This document shows, piece by piece, positions 30,516 to 38,740 of a DNA stretch of 38,740 nucleotides. How positions within the stretch are numbered: the first letter of the stretch is position 1; every line of letters starts with the position of its first letter. Where the stretch lies: positions 1-38,740 of the forward strand of contig MERP01000029.1 of assembly GCA_001772055.1 (NCBI GenBank). Reading direction: 5' to 3'. The notes below the pieces were generated by a model. The model worked only from the letters and a program-made list of their open reading frames with translations, was not told the DNA's origin and made no database searches. This stretch comes from Betaproteobacteria bacterium RIFCSPLOWO2_12_FULL_68_19. GTDB lineage: Bacteria; Pseudomonadota; Gammaproteobacteria; Burkholderiales; SG8-39. The position numbers and the translations under genes were made by a program.

Positions 30516-31588
30516 GCGGCGCGCTCGGCGAGCTCGCGCTTCCTGACCGCGGAGGGCAGGAGGCCGGCAGGACGGAACAGCATGATCAGCACCAGCGCCA
30601 GGCCGAACAGCAGCATGCGGATCACCTCCGGCTCGACCAGCATGCGGCCGAACAGCGCCTGCTGCAGCGGCTCGACCGTCCAGCGCAGGATCTCGGGCAC
30701 GAACGAGAGCAGCAGCGCGCCGAGGATCACGCCCCAGATGTTGCCCATGCCGCCGAGCACCACCATCGATACCACCATGATCGATTCGACCAGCACGAAG
30801 CTCTCGGGCGAGATGAAGCCCTGAATGGCGGAGAACATGCCGCCCGCAACGCCGCCGAAGCTTGCCCCCATGGCGAAGGCGAGCAGCTTCAGGTTGCGCG
30901 TGTCGATGCCCATGGCGCGCGCCGCGATCTCGTCCTCGCGGATCGCTTCCCAGGCGCGCCCGACGCGCGAGTTCTGCAGCCGCAGGTTGACCACGATGAT
31001 GCCTAGCGCGACCGCGAGCAGCAGGTAGTAGTACCTGATCGGTCCGCTGACCTCCAAACCAAAAAGGCTCCCGTAGTGCCCGAAGTCGAAGCCGTCGAGC
31101 TTGAAAGAGTCGATGCGCGTGATGCCCTGCGGCCCGTTGGTGATGTTCACCGGCCGCGACAGGTTGTTGAGGAAGATGCGCACGATCTCGCCGAATCCGA
31201 GCGTGACGATGGCGAGGTAGTCGCCGCGCAGCTTGAGCGTCGGCGCCCCGAGCAGCACCCCGAACAGCGCCGCGACCGCCGCGCCGATGGGCAGGATCAC
31301 CCAGAACGGCAGGTGCAGGTCGAATTGCGGGCTCGCGAGCAGCGCGTAGGTGTAGGCGCCCACGGCGTAGAACGCTATGTACCCCAGGTCGAGCAGCCCC
31401 GCGAAGCCGACCACGATGTTCAGTCCCAGGGCGAGCAGGACGTACAGGATCGCGTAATTCGTGATGCGCACCCAGGTGGTGCCGACCTGCGCCAGCGCGA
31501 AGGGCAGCACGGCGAGCGAAACGGCGATGAGCGCGAATCCGACCCACACCAGCCAGGGATATCTGCGCGTGTCGAAAAAGCTCTGCAT
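30512..31588 (-). CDS. livM: Branched-chain amino acid ABC transporter permease LivM
   Basis: This inner-membrane permease of 358 residues has eight to ten predicted membrane segments, starting with the hydrophobic stretch WVGFALIAVSLAVLPFAL. The family region LNIVVGFAGLLDLGYIAFYAVGAY is present, as is the cytoplasmic coupling loop GRAWEAIREDEIAARAMGID that contacts the ATPases. SFGGVAGGMFSAIQGFISPESF and VLGGMGNIWGVILGA are also conserved. Its ATG shares one base with the livH stop (TGATG), and its stop overlaps livG. Confidence 0.96.
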   Translation of the reverse strand: MQSFFDTRRYPWLVWVGFALIAVSLAVLPFALAQVGTTWVRITNYAILYVLLALGLNIVVGFAGLLDLGYIAFYAVGAYTYALLASPQFDLHLPFWVILPIGAAVAALFGVLLGAPTLKLRGDYLAIVTLGFGEIVRIFLNNLSRPVNITNGPQGITRIDSFKLDGFDFGHYGSLFGLEVSGPIRYYYLLLAVALGIIVVNLRLQNSRVGRAWEAIREDEIAARAMGIDTRNLKLLAFAMGASFGGVAGGMFSAIQGFISPESFVLVESIMVVSMVVLGGMGNIWGVILGALLLSFVPEILRWTVEPLQQALFGRMLVEPEVIRMLLFGLALVLIMLFRPAGLLPSAVRKRELAERAA

Positions 31589-32571
31589 CAGGCGCGCTCA
31601 CCGACGCGTTCGCCGAGCAGACCCGAAGGCCGGATCACCAGCACCAGGATCAGCACCACGAAGGCAAACACGTCCTGATAGTTCGAGCCGAAGAGAATGA
31701 AGTGGCCGCCGCCCGCGCAGGCGTCGATGAGGCCCGAGAGCCACCCGTACTGGCAAAGATCGGTGAGGTCGCCGATGTAGCCTGCGCCGAGCGCCTCCAC
31801 CAGGCCGAGCAGCACCCCGCCCAGCATTGCGCCGGGGATGTTGCCGATGCCGCCGAGCACCGCGGCCGAGAACGCCTTCAGGCCGAGGACGGAGCCCATG
31901 GTGTACTGCGCGATGCCGTAGTACGTGCCGAACAGCACGCCCGCCACCGCACCCAGGGCCGCGCCGATGACGAAAGTGGCGGCGATGACGCGGTTCACGT
32001 CGATGCCCATCAGGCCGGCGACCTGCGGGTTCTGCGCCGTGGCGCGCATCGCGGTGCCGAGCGGCGTGCGATACACGAGCAGCGCAAGGGCTCCCATCAG
32101 CAGGACGCAGATGCCGAGGATCGCGATCTGCACCGTGGTGATCGCCGCACCGGCGATGAAGTAGGTGCGCGATTCGATGATCTGCGGGAACGCCATGATG
32201 TTGCGGCTCCAGATCATGAGCGCGAGGTGCTGCAGGATGATCGAGACGCCGATCGCCGTGATCAGCGGCGCAAGGCGGGGCGCGCCGCGCAGCGGTCGAT
32301 AGGCGAGCCGCTCCATCGAGTAGCCGACCAGCATGCACACCGGCACCGCGCAGCCGGTGCCGATCAGCACCACCGCGAGCGGCGGCAGGCCCGAAGGCGC
32401 GAGCGCGTTGATCACCGTGAAGGCCACCATCGCGCCGATCATCACCACCTCGCCGTGCGCGAAGTTGATGAGCTGGATGATGCCGTACACCATGGTATAG
32501 CCCAGCGCCACCACGGCGTAGACGCTGCCCGCGGTGAGGCCGTTGATGAGCTGCTGCAGAAACGTATCCAC
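31588..32571 (-). CDS. livH: Branched-chain amino acid ABC transporter permease LivH
   Basis: This inner-membrane permease of 327 residues starts with GTG at 32571 (reading DTFLQQLINGLTAGSVYAVVALGYTMVYG after the initiator). It has the expected QLINFAHGEVVMIGA segment, the coupling loop RTPLGTAMRATAQNPQVAGLMGID, and LKAFSAAVLGGIGNIPGAMLGG. Near the C-terminus, between GYIGDLT and FGSNYQDVFAF, lies a stretch of about 20 residues containing two cysteines (LCQYGWLSGLIDACAGGGHF) that I do not recall from most LivH proteins. The start has no clear ribosome-binding site and lies downstream of a strong terminator. Confidence 0.95.
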   Translation of the reverse strand: MDTFLQQLINGLTAGSVYAVVALGYTMVYGIIQLINFAHGEVVMIGAMVAFTVINALAPSGLPPLAVVLIGTGCAVPVCMLVGYSMERLAYRPLRGAPRLAPLITAIGVSIILQHLALMIWSRNIMAFPQIIESRTYFIAGAAITTVQIAILGICVLLMGALALLVYRTPLGTAMRATAQNPQVAGLMGIDVNRVIAATFVIGAALGAVAGVLFGTYYGIAQYTMGSVLGLKAFSAAVLGGIGNIPGAMLGGVLLGLVEALGAGYIGDLTDLCQYGWLSGLIDACAGGGHFILFGSNYQDVFAFVVLILVLVIRPSGLLGERVGERA

Positions 32572-32584
32572 GGCCGGCTAGCCT

Positions 32585-32623
32585 AAACCAAAAACAAAAA
32601 CGGCACCCCTCGGGTGCCGTTTT
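32585..32623 (-). terminator. Strong terminator between livK and livH
   Basis: A 12-bp perfect stem pairs AAAACGGCACCC (32597-32608) with GGGTGCCGTTTT (32612-32623) around a 3-nt loop. On the minus strand it is followed by a T-rich tract (TTTTTGTTTTTGG). It lies 17 nt after the livK stop and before livH, so it should cut off most transcripts after the binding-protein gene. Confidence 0.9.
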
Positions 32624-32640
32624 CGTCGCGGCGCGAGGCG

Positions 32641-33846
32641 CTACTTGCCGCCCATGCTCTTCACGAACTCCTCGTAGGGCACCGTCTTGCCGCTCTTCAC
32701 CACCGCGATCGGCTCGATCTTGCCCCCCTTCATGGTGAAGATGGTGATCTCGGCGTCCTTGCGGTCGCCCTTGTCGTCGAAAGCGATCGGCCCGGTGGCG
32801 CCGGTAAAGCCGCTGATCTTCTGCAGCTCCGGCAGGTACTTCTGCGGCTCGGCCGAGTCGGCCTTCTTCATCGCCTCGATCAGCAGGTTGGCCGCGTCAT
32901 AGGTAAACGGCGCATAGAGGATCGGGTCGGTGTTGAACTTCTTCTTGTAGGCCTCGAGGAACTTCTTGGAAGCCGCCTGCGGCGGGATGCCGGCCTGCGA
33001 GCACAGCAGCCCTTCGGCCGCCTTGCCCGCGAGCTCGGTCATCTTGTCGGTGCAGGCGCCGTCGCCGAAGGAGAACACCGCCTTCATGCCGAGCTCGCGC
33101 CCCTGCTTGAGCAGCGGCCCGCCGGTCGCGTCCATGCCGCCGAAGAAGACCGCGTCTGGGCTGCGTCCGCGCAGCTTGGTGAGCACCGCCTTCCAGTCGG
33201 TCGTCTTGTCGGTGCCTTTCTCGCGCGGCAGCACCTTGATGTTGGCCGCCTTGAGCGTTTTCTCCACCTCGTTGGCGATGCCTTCGCCGTAGGCCGTGGC
33301 GTCGTCGATCACCGCCACCAGCTTCGGCTTCTTCGCGGCTGCCAGGTAGCTCGCGATCGCGGGCCCCTGCTGGTCGTCGCGCCCGACCACGCGGAACACG
33401 TTCTTGAACCCCTGCTCGGTGAGCTTGGGATTGGTGGCCGAGCCGCTGACCATCGGGATGCCGGCCTGGTTGTAGATCGCCGAGGCCGGGATGGTGACGC
33501 CCGAGTTGAGGTGGCCGACGACCCCGCTCACCTTGTCATCGACCAGCTTCTGCGCCACGGTGGTGCCGGTCTTCGGATCGGCTTGATCGTCGACGCCGAT
33601 GAACACGAACTTCGCCGCCTGCCCGCCGATCTTGATTCCCGCCTCGTTCGCCTCGTCGATGGCAAGCTTCGCGCCGTTCTCGTTGTCCTTGCCGAGGTGC
33701 GCGATCGCGCCGGTGGTCGGACCCGCGTGGCCGATGCGGATCTCGATGCCCGAGGCCTGGGGCGCCGCAGGCTTCTGCTGCTCGCCGCAGCCGGCAAGCG
33801 CCAGCGCGCCGGCGATCAGGGTGATGCCTACCGTGGTCTTGTTCAT
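32641..33846 (-). CDS. livK: Branched-chain amino acid ABC transporter substrate-binding protein (lipoprotein)
   Basis: This is a periplasmic binding protein of the Leu/Ile/Val family, 401 residues. The core begins IRIGHAGPTTGAIAHLGKDNENGAKLAIDEAN and has GVVGHLNSGVTIPASAIYNQAGIPMVS, the ligand-site loop with Ser and Thr, and AYGEGIANEVEKTLK. The N-terminus ends in a lipobox (ALALAGC) followed by GEQQKPAAP, so the mature protein is probably lipid-anchored rather than free, unlike E. coli LivK. A GGGAGA ribosome-binding site precedes the ATG. It is first in the cassette and separated from livH by a strong terminator, which should give an excess of binding protein. Confidence 0.94.
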   Translation of the reverse strand: MNKTTVGITLIAGALALAGCGEQQKPAAPQASGIEIRIGHAGPTTGAIAHLGKDNENGAKLAIDEANEAGIKIGGQAAKFVFIGVDDQADPKTGTTVAQKLVDDKVSGVVGHLNSGVTIPASAIYNQAGIPMVSGSATNPKLTEQGFKNVFRVVGRDDQQGPAIASYLAAAKKPKLVAVIDDATAYGEGIANEVEKTLKAANIKVLPREKGTDKTTDWKAVLTKLRGRSPDAVFFGGMDATGGPLLKQGRELGMKAVFSFGDGACTDKMTELAGKAAEGLLCSQAGIPPQAASKKFLEAYKKKFNTDPILYAPFTYDAANLLIEAMKKADSAEPQKYLPELQKISGFTGATGPIAFDDKGDRKDAEITIFTMKGGKIEPIAVVKSGKTVPYEEFVKSMGGK

Positions 33847-33888
33847 GGGGTCTCCCGGGGTTCCTTGTGGGGGCGATATCTTACGCGT

Positions 33889-33920
33889 AGCCGCGCCCCT
33901 TTTTCTATCTCCGCGCGGCT
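33889..33920. repeat. Inverted repeat between the DUF255 gene and livK
   Basis: AGCCGCGC (33889-33896) pairs with GCGCGGCT (33913-33920) around a 16-nt loop. It lies directly after the DUF255 stop on the minus strand and 40 nt above livK. No T-run follows in either direction, so it may be a weak terminator, an operator or an mRNA end-protecting hairpin. Confidence 0.4.
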
Positions 33921-33922
33921 CT

Positions 33923-35908
33923 TCACCATTTCTCCTTCAGGGCCTTGTTCAATTCCACGAGATCGGCGATAGGCTCGAGGCAGGTAACGCCGCGGCATAG
34001 CCAGGCGTTGACCGGCCCAGGACGCGGCGGCTTGTCGAGCGAAGCCGGCAGGCCTGCGCTGCCCTCGGGCAGCGCCACCACCATCGCCGCAGGCAGGTAT
34101 GCGCGCGCGAGCTCGGCCTGCCAGGCGGCGAGCGCCTGGCGCTCTCCCCTGAGGATGAGCAGCGAGGGCGGCTCGAGCTGCTCGTCGAGCGCGACCGCCA
34201 TGGTCGCGAAGCCTGCCGGGTACTCGCGCATCGCGGGGTAGAAGCACTCGAGCGTGCGCTCGGCGGCGCGGGCGTAGCGCGTTTCGCCGCTCAGCGCGGC
34301 AAGCCGCGCGAGCCCCCAGGCGGCGAGCGCGTTTCCCGAGGGCGTGGCCTGGTCGTGCCCCGGCTTGGGGCGATGGATGAGCTGCTCGTGGCTGCGCGCG
34401 GTGAAGAAGAACCCGCCGCCTTGCGCGTCCTCGAACTGCTCGAGCAGCACGTCGGCGAGCTCGCGCGCGAAGGCCAGATCCCCGACCTGGAATTCGCCCT
34501 GCATGAGCTCGAGCAGCGCCGCAACGAGAAACGCGTAATCGTCGAGGTAGGCGTCGAGGTGCGCGCGGCCGTCCTTGTAGGTGGCGAGCAGCCGTCCATC
34601 GCGCCACATCGCCGCGCGCACGAAATCGAGCGCCCGGCGCGCCGAGGCGATCCATTCGCCGCGGCCGAACACGCGGCCGGCGTGCGCCATGCCGCGGATC
34701 GCAAGCGCGTTCCACGAAGCGAGCACCTTCTCGTCGCGGCCCGGGCGCACGCGCTTCTCGCGCGCGGCGAAGAGCTTGCGTTTCGCTTCTTCCAGGGCTC
34801 CGGGGTCCTCGAGCGGCGCGGCGACGCGCAAGTGCCAGTGCCGGTTCTCGAAGTTGGGCGGGCCGTCGAGCCCGTAGTGGGAGGCAAGGACTTCGAACTC
34901 CTCCCGGCCGAGAAGCGCTCGCAGCTCCTCGCGGCTCCAGACGTAGAACTTGCCCTCCTCGTGCTCGCTGTCGGCGTCGAGCGAGGAGTAGTAGCCGCCT
35001 TCCGGGGACTGCATCTCGCGCATCAGCCAGAGCGCCGTCTCCTGCGCGCAGCGCGCATAGAGCGCCTCGCCGCCGGTGAGCCAGGCGTCGGCGAGCAGCC
35101 CGAGCAGCGGGCCGTTGTCGTAGAGCATTTTCTCGAAGTGCGGGATGGTCCATTGCGCATCCACGCTGTAGCGGCAGAATCCGCCGCCGAGCTGGTCGTA
35201 GATGCCGCCCTCGCACATGCGCTTGAGCGTGAGGTGCGCCATGTCGAGCTCGCCGTGGCGCAGGCAAAGCTCGAGATCGCTCGGGTGCGGGAATTTCGGC
35301 GCGCCGCCAAAACCGCCGTGGCGCGCGTCGAAGCTCGCGCGCAGGTTGTCGAGCATCGCGCGCGCCACCTCGCCCGAGAGCGGCGCGCGCCCGGCCGGGC
35401 GCTGCGGCACGGTGCGCGCGAGAGCCTGCAGCACTTCGCGGTTCTGCGCCGCGATCTCGGCGCGCCTGTCGCGCCAGATCGCGGCGATGCGCTCGCACAG
35501 CTCCGGGAAGCCCGGCAGCCCGTGGCGCGCCTCTTTCGGGAAGTAGGTCCCGCCGAAGAACGGCGTGCCGTCGGGCGAAAGGAACATGGTGAGCGGCCAG
35601 CCGCCGGGACGCTGCGCGAGCATCTGGTGCGCGCCCTGGTAGATCTGGTCGAGGTCGGGCCTCTCCTCGCGGTCGACCTTCACGTTGACGAACAGGCGAT
35701 TCATCAACGCCGCGACCTGCGGGTCCTCGAAGCTCTCGTGCGCCATGACGTGGCACCAGTGGCAGGCCGAGTAGCCCACCGAGAGCAGGATCGGCTTGTC
35801 CTCGCGCCGCGCGCGCTCGAGCGCCTCCGCACCCCATGGATACCACTCCACGGGGTTGGCGGCGTGCTGCTGCAGGTAGGGAGAGGTCTCCTGCGCGAGG
35901 CGGTTCAG
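33923..35908 (-). CDS. Thioredoxin-domain DUF255 protein (YyaL/SSP411 family)
   Basis: This large cytoplasmic protein has an N-terminal thioredoxin-like DUF255 domain, with [14 protein letters not shown] carrying a CxxC-like pair and [13 protein letters not shown]. An (alpha/alpha)-barrel similar to N-acylglucosamine epimerases follows ([44 protein letters not shown]). The biochemical role is unknown. The ORF track begins at a GTG (35851) inside the conserved NPVEWYPWG motif. The family N-terminus [19 protein letters not shown] is encoded directly upstream in frame, but it begins with CTG (35908) and no ATG, GTG or TTG lies before it. I annotate from the CTG (661 residues), 2 nt after the PA2779-family stop. 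Confidence 0.86.
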   Translation of the reverse strand: MNRLAQETSPYLQQHAANPVEWYPWGAEALERARREDKPILLSVGYSACHWCHVMAHESFEDPQVAALMNRLFVNVKVDREERPDLDQIYQGAHQMLAQRPGGWPLTMFLSPDGTPFFGGTYFPKEARHGLPGFPELCERIAAIWRDRRAEIAAQNREVLQALARTVPQRPAGRAPLSGEVARAMLDNLRASFDARHGGFGGAPKFPHPSDLELCLRHGELDMAHLTLKRMCEGGIYDQLGGGFCRYSVDAQWTIPHFEKMLYDNGPLLGLLADAWLTGGEALYARCAQETALWLMREMQSPEGGYYSSLDADSEHEEGKFYVWSREELRALLGREEFEVLASHYGLDGPPNFENRHWHLRVAAPLEDPGALEEAKRKLFAAREKRVRPGRDEKVLASWNALAIRGMAHAGRVFGRGEWIASARRALDFVRAAMWRDGRLLATYKDGRAHLDAYLDDYAFLVAALLELMQGEFQVGDLAFARELADVLLEQFEDAQGGGFFFTARSHEQLIHRPKPGHDQATPSGNALAAWGLARLAALSGETRYARAAERTLECFYPAMREYPAGFATMAVALDEQLEPPSLLILRGERQALAAWQAELARAYLPAAMVVALPEGSAGLPASLDKPPRPGPVNAWLCRGVTCLEPIADLVELNKALKEKW

Positions 35909-35910
35909 CG

Positions 35911-36282
35911 TTAGCGCACCGAGCGGGTGAACGGGAAGATCTTGGTGAAGCCCAGGATGTCGGTGATGAGCAGCACGAGGAACACCAGCACGATGGCGCC
36001 GACGATGCTGCCGCCCGCGGGCAGGCTGTCGAGCTGCGCGGCGAGCTGCGCGGCCTCCTCGTCCGTGAGCGCCGCGACGCGCGCCTTCACATCCGCAGGC
36101 TCGACGCCGTAAGCTTGCAGCTGCGCGCGCACGTCCGCCCGGTCGAGCAGCGTCGAGATGCGGCTGCGCTCGGCGCTCGCCGCCGCGGCATCGGTTGCGA
36201 CCAGGGCGGCCTGCGCCGGGACGCTGAAACCCAGGCCGGCGAGGGATAGGATCAACAGGCTGGAAATGAAGCGACGAAGCAT
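35911..36282 (-). CDS. PA2779-family small membrane protein
   Basis: This 123-residue protein has a signal peptide (ending VPAQA), a helical soluble part with [19 protein letters not shown] and [27 protein letters not shown], then one membrane segment [20 protein letters not shown] and the short tail [12 protein letters not shown]. That sequence pattern is characteristic of the PA2779 family, whose function is not known to me. The family usually sits beside a PA2778-type cysteine peptidase, which is absent here. A very strong ribosome-binding site (AAAAAAGGAGG) lies 5 nt above the ATG. It is followed without a gap by the DUF255 gene. Confidence 0.88.
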   Translation of the reverse strand: MLRRFISSLLILSLAGLGFSVPAQAALVATDAAAASAERSRISTLLDRADVRAQLQAYGVEPADVKARVAALTDEEAAQLAAQLDSLPAGGSIVGAIVLVFLVLLITDILGFTKIFPFTRSVR

Positions 36283-36328
36283 GGTGCCTCCTTTTTTGGC
36301 GGTTGTTACGTTTTCAGCTTAGCACTTC

Positions 36329-36898
36329 ATGACGACCGCGAGCCACCTCGACGTGCTGCAGTTCTGGTTCGGCGCGCCGCGCGGGCCGAGGCTCAGGCGC
36401 TGGTTCGAGAAGGACCCCGCCTTCGACGCCGCGATCCGCGACCGTTTCCTGCCGCTCTACGAGCAGCTCGCCGCCGGCGGCCGCGCAGACTGGCTGGACG
36501 ACGCCGAGCGCTGCCTGGCGCGCATCGTGGTGCTCGACCAGTTCCCGCGCAACATGTTTCGCGGCTCGGCCCGCGCCTTCGCCGCCGATTCCCTGGCGCT
36601 CAGCGCGGCGCGCCACGCCGTCGCGCGCGGCTACGACCGCGCGCTGCTGCCGGTGGAGCGCTTGTTTACCTACCTGCCGTTCGAGCACAGCGAGACGCTC
36701 GAGGACCAGCTGCGGGCCTGCGAGCTGTGCGAGCCGCTCGGCGCCTTTGCCGAGACCGACGACGCTTACCGCTACGCGGCTGCGCACCGCGACCTCATCC
36801 GGCGTTTTGGCCGCTTCCCGCACCGCAATGCCGCCCTCGGGCGCGCGAGCACGCCCGAGGAGATCGAATTTCTCAGGCAGCCCGGCTCAAGCTTCTGA
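36329..36898 (+). CDS. DUF924 family protein
   Basis: This 189-residue, probably cytoplasmic, all-helical protein is of unknown function. Family landmarks are VLQFWFG at the N-terminus, [21 protein letters not shown], the strongly conserved [22 protein letters not shown], and [11 protein letters not shown] followed by [23 protein letters not shown]. The ATG at 36329 has no clear ribosome-binding site. It is divergent from the PA2779-family gene (46 nt between starts), and its last 12 nt overlap ilvD convergently. Confidence 0.92.
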   Translation: MTTASHLDVLQFWFGAPRGPRLRRWFEKDPAFDAAIRDRFLPLYEQLAAGGRADWLDDAERCLARIVVLDQFPRNMFRGSARAFAADSLALSAARHAVARGYDRALLPVERLFTYLPFEHSETLEDQLRACELCEPLGAFAETDDAYRYAAAHRDLIRRFGRFPHRNAALGRASTPEEIEFLRQPGSSF

Positions 36899-38569
36899 AT
36901 CCGTGATCGCGCCGCGCGAGGCGGTGGAGACGAGCTTCATGTACTTCGCCAGCAGGCCGCGGGTGTAGCGTGGCTTCGGTGCCTTCCATTTCTTGCGCCG
37001 CGCGGCGAGCTCCTTCGCCGACACGTTCAGCTGGATGAGGCGCTTTTTCGCGTCGATGGTGATCGAGTCGCCTTCTTTCACCAGCGCGATGGCGCCGCCG
37101 GCGTAAGCCTCGGGCGCGACGTGGCCGACCACCATGCCCCAGGTGCCCCCGGAGAACCGGCCGTCGGTCAGCAACCCGACCGACTCTCCCAGCCCCTGGC
37201 CGATGAGCGCCGAGGTCGGCGCGAGCATCTCCTGCATCCCGGGGCCGCCTTTCGGGCCCTCGTAGCGGATCACGATCACGTCGCCCGCCTTGATGCGCTT
37301 GGCCAGGATCGCCTTCAACGCGGCCGGCTCCGAGTCGAAAACCCGCGCCGGGCCCGTGATGGAGGTGCTCTTCAGGCCGGTGATCTTCGCCACGCAGCCC
37401 TCCGGAGAGAGGTTGCCTTTCAGGATCGTGAGATGGCCTTCGCGGTACAGCGGCTTCGACCAGGGGCGGATCACCTCCTGGTCGGCGCGCGGCTCGGCGG
37501 GCACGTCCTTCAGCATCTCGGCCATGGTGCGGCCGTGGATGGTCATGCACTCGCCGTGCAGCACGCCGTTCGCCAGCAGCATCTTGAGCACCTGCGGCAC
37601 GCCGCCGGCGCGATGGAAGTCGACCGCCACGAAGCGGCCGGAGGGTTTGAGGTCGCACAGCACCGGCACTTTGCGGCGCACCCGCTCGAAGTCGTCGATC
37701 GTCCATTTCACGCCCGCGGCGTTGGCGATCGCGAGGTAATGCAGCACCGCGTTGGTCGAGCCGCCGGTCGCCATCACCAGCGCGACCGCGTTCTCGATCG
37801 ACTTGCGCGTGATGATGTCGCGCGGCTTGAGGTCGCGCTTGATCGCCTCGAACAGCACGCGCGCCGACGCGGCGGCCGAATCGGCCTTCTCGGCGTCGGG
37901 CGAGGCCATCTGCGAGGAGCCGAGCAGGCTCATGCCGAGCGCCTCGAACGAGGACGACATCGTATTGGCGGTGTACTGTCCGCCGCAGGCGCCGACGCTC
38001 GGACAGGCGTTCCTCTCGATCCCGGCAAAGTCCTCCTCGCTCATCTTGCCGGCGCAGAATGCTCCGACCGCCTCGAAGGGGCTGACGATAGTGAGGGTCT
38101 GCCCCTTCCAGTGGCCGGGCTTGATGGTGCCGGCATACACGAAGATCCCCGGCACGTTGATGCGCGCCATGGCCATCATGCTGCCGGGCATGTTCTTGTC
38201 GCAGCCGCCGACGCACAGCACCCCGTCCATCAGCTGCCCGTTGACCGCGGTCTCGATGGCGTCGGCAATCACCTCGCGCGAGACCAGCGAGTACTTCATG
38301 CCCTCGGTGCCCATGCCGATGCCGTCGGTGACCGTCGGAAAGCCGAAGGTCTGCGGCTTCGCGCCTGCCTGCTCGAGGGCAGCCACGGCGCGCTCGACGA
38401 GCGGCTGGATGCCGGCGTTGCAGGGGTTCATGGTCGAGTGCCCGTTCGCCACGCCGACGATCGGCTTGTCGAAGTCGCCGTCGCCGAAGCCCACCGCGCG
38501 CAGCATTGCCCGGTTGGGCGAGCGCGCGACGCCCTGGGTGATGAGGCGGCTGCGCCGGTTGTACGCCAT
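36887..38569 (-). CDS. ilvD: Dihydroxy-acid dehydratase
   Basis: IlvD dehydrates 2,3-dihydroxy-3-methyl acids to the 2-keto precursors of valine, isoleucine and leucine. The 560-residue protein has the three cluster cysteines: Cys50 (TMNPCNAG), Cys123 (GGCDKNMPG) and Cys195 ([14 protein letters not shown]). This fits a 2Fe-2S or labile 4Fe-4S enzyme of the IlvD/Edd family. [16 protein letters not shown], the metal-site DDF and [11 protein letters not shown] are conserved. The ribosome-binding site AAGGAGAAACGG precedes the ATG. Together with the liv importer it makes branched-chain amino acids a theme of this end of the window, though no shared regulation is visible. Confidence 0.97.
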   Translation of the reverse strand: MAYNRRSRLITQGVARSPNRAMLRAVGFGDGDFDKPIVGVANGHSTMNPCNAGIQPLVERAVAALEQAGAKPQTFGFPTVTDGIGMGTEGMKYSLVSREVIADAIETAVNGQLMDGVLCVGGCDKNMPGSMMAMARINVPGIFVYAGTIKPGHWKGQTLTIVSPFEAVGAFCAGKMSEEDFAGIERNACPSVGACGGQYTANTMSSSFEALGMSLLGSSQMASPDAEKADSAAASARVLFEAIKRDLKPRDIITRKSIENAVALVMATGGSTNAVLHYLAIANAAGVKWTIDDFERVRRKVPVLCDLKPSGRFVAVDFHRAGGVPQVLKMLLANGVLHGECMTIHGRTMAEMLKDVPAEPRADQEVIRPWSKPLYREGHLTILKGNLSPEGCVAKITGLKSTSITGPARVFDSEPAALKAILAKRIKAGDVIVIRYEGPKGGPGMQEMLAPTSALIGQGLGESVGLLTDGRFSGGTWGMVVGHVAPEAYAGGAIALVKEGDSITIDAKKRLIQLNVSAKELAARRKKWKAPKPRYTRGLLAKYMKLVSTASRGAITDSEA

Positions 38570-38605
38570 TTGCCGTTTCTCCTTGTGATCTAATCGCCAA
38601 TTCTA

Positions 38606-38740
38606 ATGTTGGTCCATCCGAATATCGATCCGATCGCCTTCTCGATCGGTCCGCTGGCGGTGCGCTGGTACGGCCTCATGTACCTCGCCGGCTTCGCCGC
38701 CGGCTGGTGGCTCGGGCTGAGGCGAATCGCAAGCGGCCGC
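38606..38740 (+). CDS. lgt: Prolipoprotein diacylglyceryl transferase, N-terminal part (cut by window edge)
   Basis: Lgt transfers diacylglycerol to the lipobox cysteine of prolipoproteins in the inner membrane. Only 45 codons are in the window: [20 protein letters not shown] followed by [40 protein letters not shown] is the diagnostic start of the family, leading into the first membrane segment. The gene is divergent from ilvD with 36 nt between starts, an arrangement common in betaproteobacteria. Its substrates here would include LptM, PilP, LivK and the RND adaptor. Confidence 0.94.
   Translation, partial: MLVHPNIDPIAFSIGPLAVRWYGLMYLAGFAAGWWLGLRRIASGR

Noticed and set aside
36873-38600. 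575-codon minus ORF and 490-codon plus ORF over ilvD
   Set aside because: Alternative frames of ilvD; the composition is typical of GC-driven open frames.

Overview
The window is a gene-dense, GC-rich stretch of a bacterial chromosome. Gene content and gene order point to a betaproteobacterium, in the Burkholderiales / Rhodocyclales / Nitrosomonadales sphere. The indicators are pilMNOPQ followed by aroK-aroB-gltB, a cyaY-lptM-lysA block, engB next to hemB, an ilvD-lgt divergent pair, a PA2779-family protein and a complete livKHMGF cassette. No genus can be named from the sequence alone. I see no transposase, integrase, phage gene, CRISPR array, rRNA or tRNA. Almost all of it is ordinary core chromosome, packed tightly with many 4-nt ATGA/GTGA start-stop overlaps.

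Layout. (1) 1-10122, minus strand: type IV pilus assembly operon pilM-N-O-P-Q, an intrinsic terminator, then shikimate genes aroK and aroB, then gltB (cut by the window edge). (2) 10339-12672, plus: penicillin-binding protein 1A, divergent from pilM across a leader that carries a 9-bp G-tract repeat. (3) 12657-19984: cyaY (minus), then a tightly overlapped plus-strand run of lptM (absent from the ORF track), lysA, an RND efflux adaptor, an RND pump, a NYN/OST-HTH protein and a mug-type uracil glycosylase. (4) 19974-23319, minus: three periplasmic c-type cytochromes followed by an ECF sigma factor and its coupled anti-sigma factor. (5) 23374-25194, plus: engB and hemB. The 156 bases between them are packed with hairpins and look like an unannotated minus-strand small RNA with a CUCCUCCC anti-Shine-Dalgarno loop and tandem terminators. 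(6) 25118-28022, minus: dsbD, cutA and a NAD(P)-binding epimerase-like gene broken by a 7-bp tandem repeat expansion. (7) 28041-29084, plus: a ferredoxin-type flavin reductase. (8) 29060-36282, minus: PA2779-family protein, a DUF255 (thioredoxin-domain) protein that appears to lack a normal start codon, then livK-terminator-livH-livM-livG-livF. (9) 36329 to the end: DUF924 protein (plus), ilvD (minus) and the first 45 codons of lgt (plus).

Functionally the window combines amino-acid biosynthesis and uptake (gltB, aroKB, lysA, ilvD, liv), envelope biogenesis (PBP1A, PilMNOPQ, LptM, DsbD, Lgt, RND pump), haem and cytochrome functions (hemB, three cytochromes c, CyaY) and a small regulatory layer (ECF sigma/anti-sigma, candidate sRNA). 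The observations most worth a second look are the candidate anti-Shine-Dalgarno sRNA at about 23995-24110, the 7-bp repeat frameshift at 27810-27830, and the G-tract repeat in the pilM leader. All calls come from reading the sequence and recalling protein families; no search was run.
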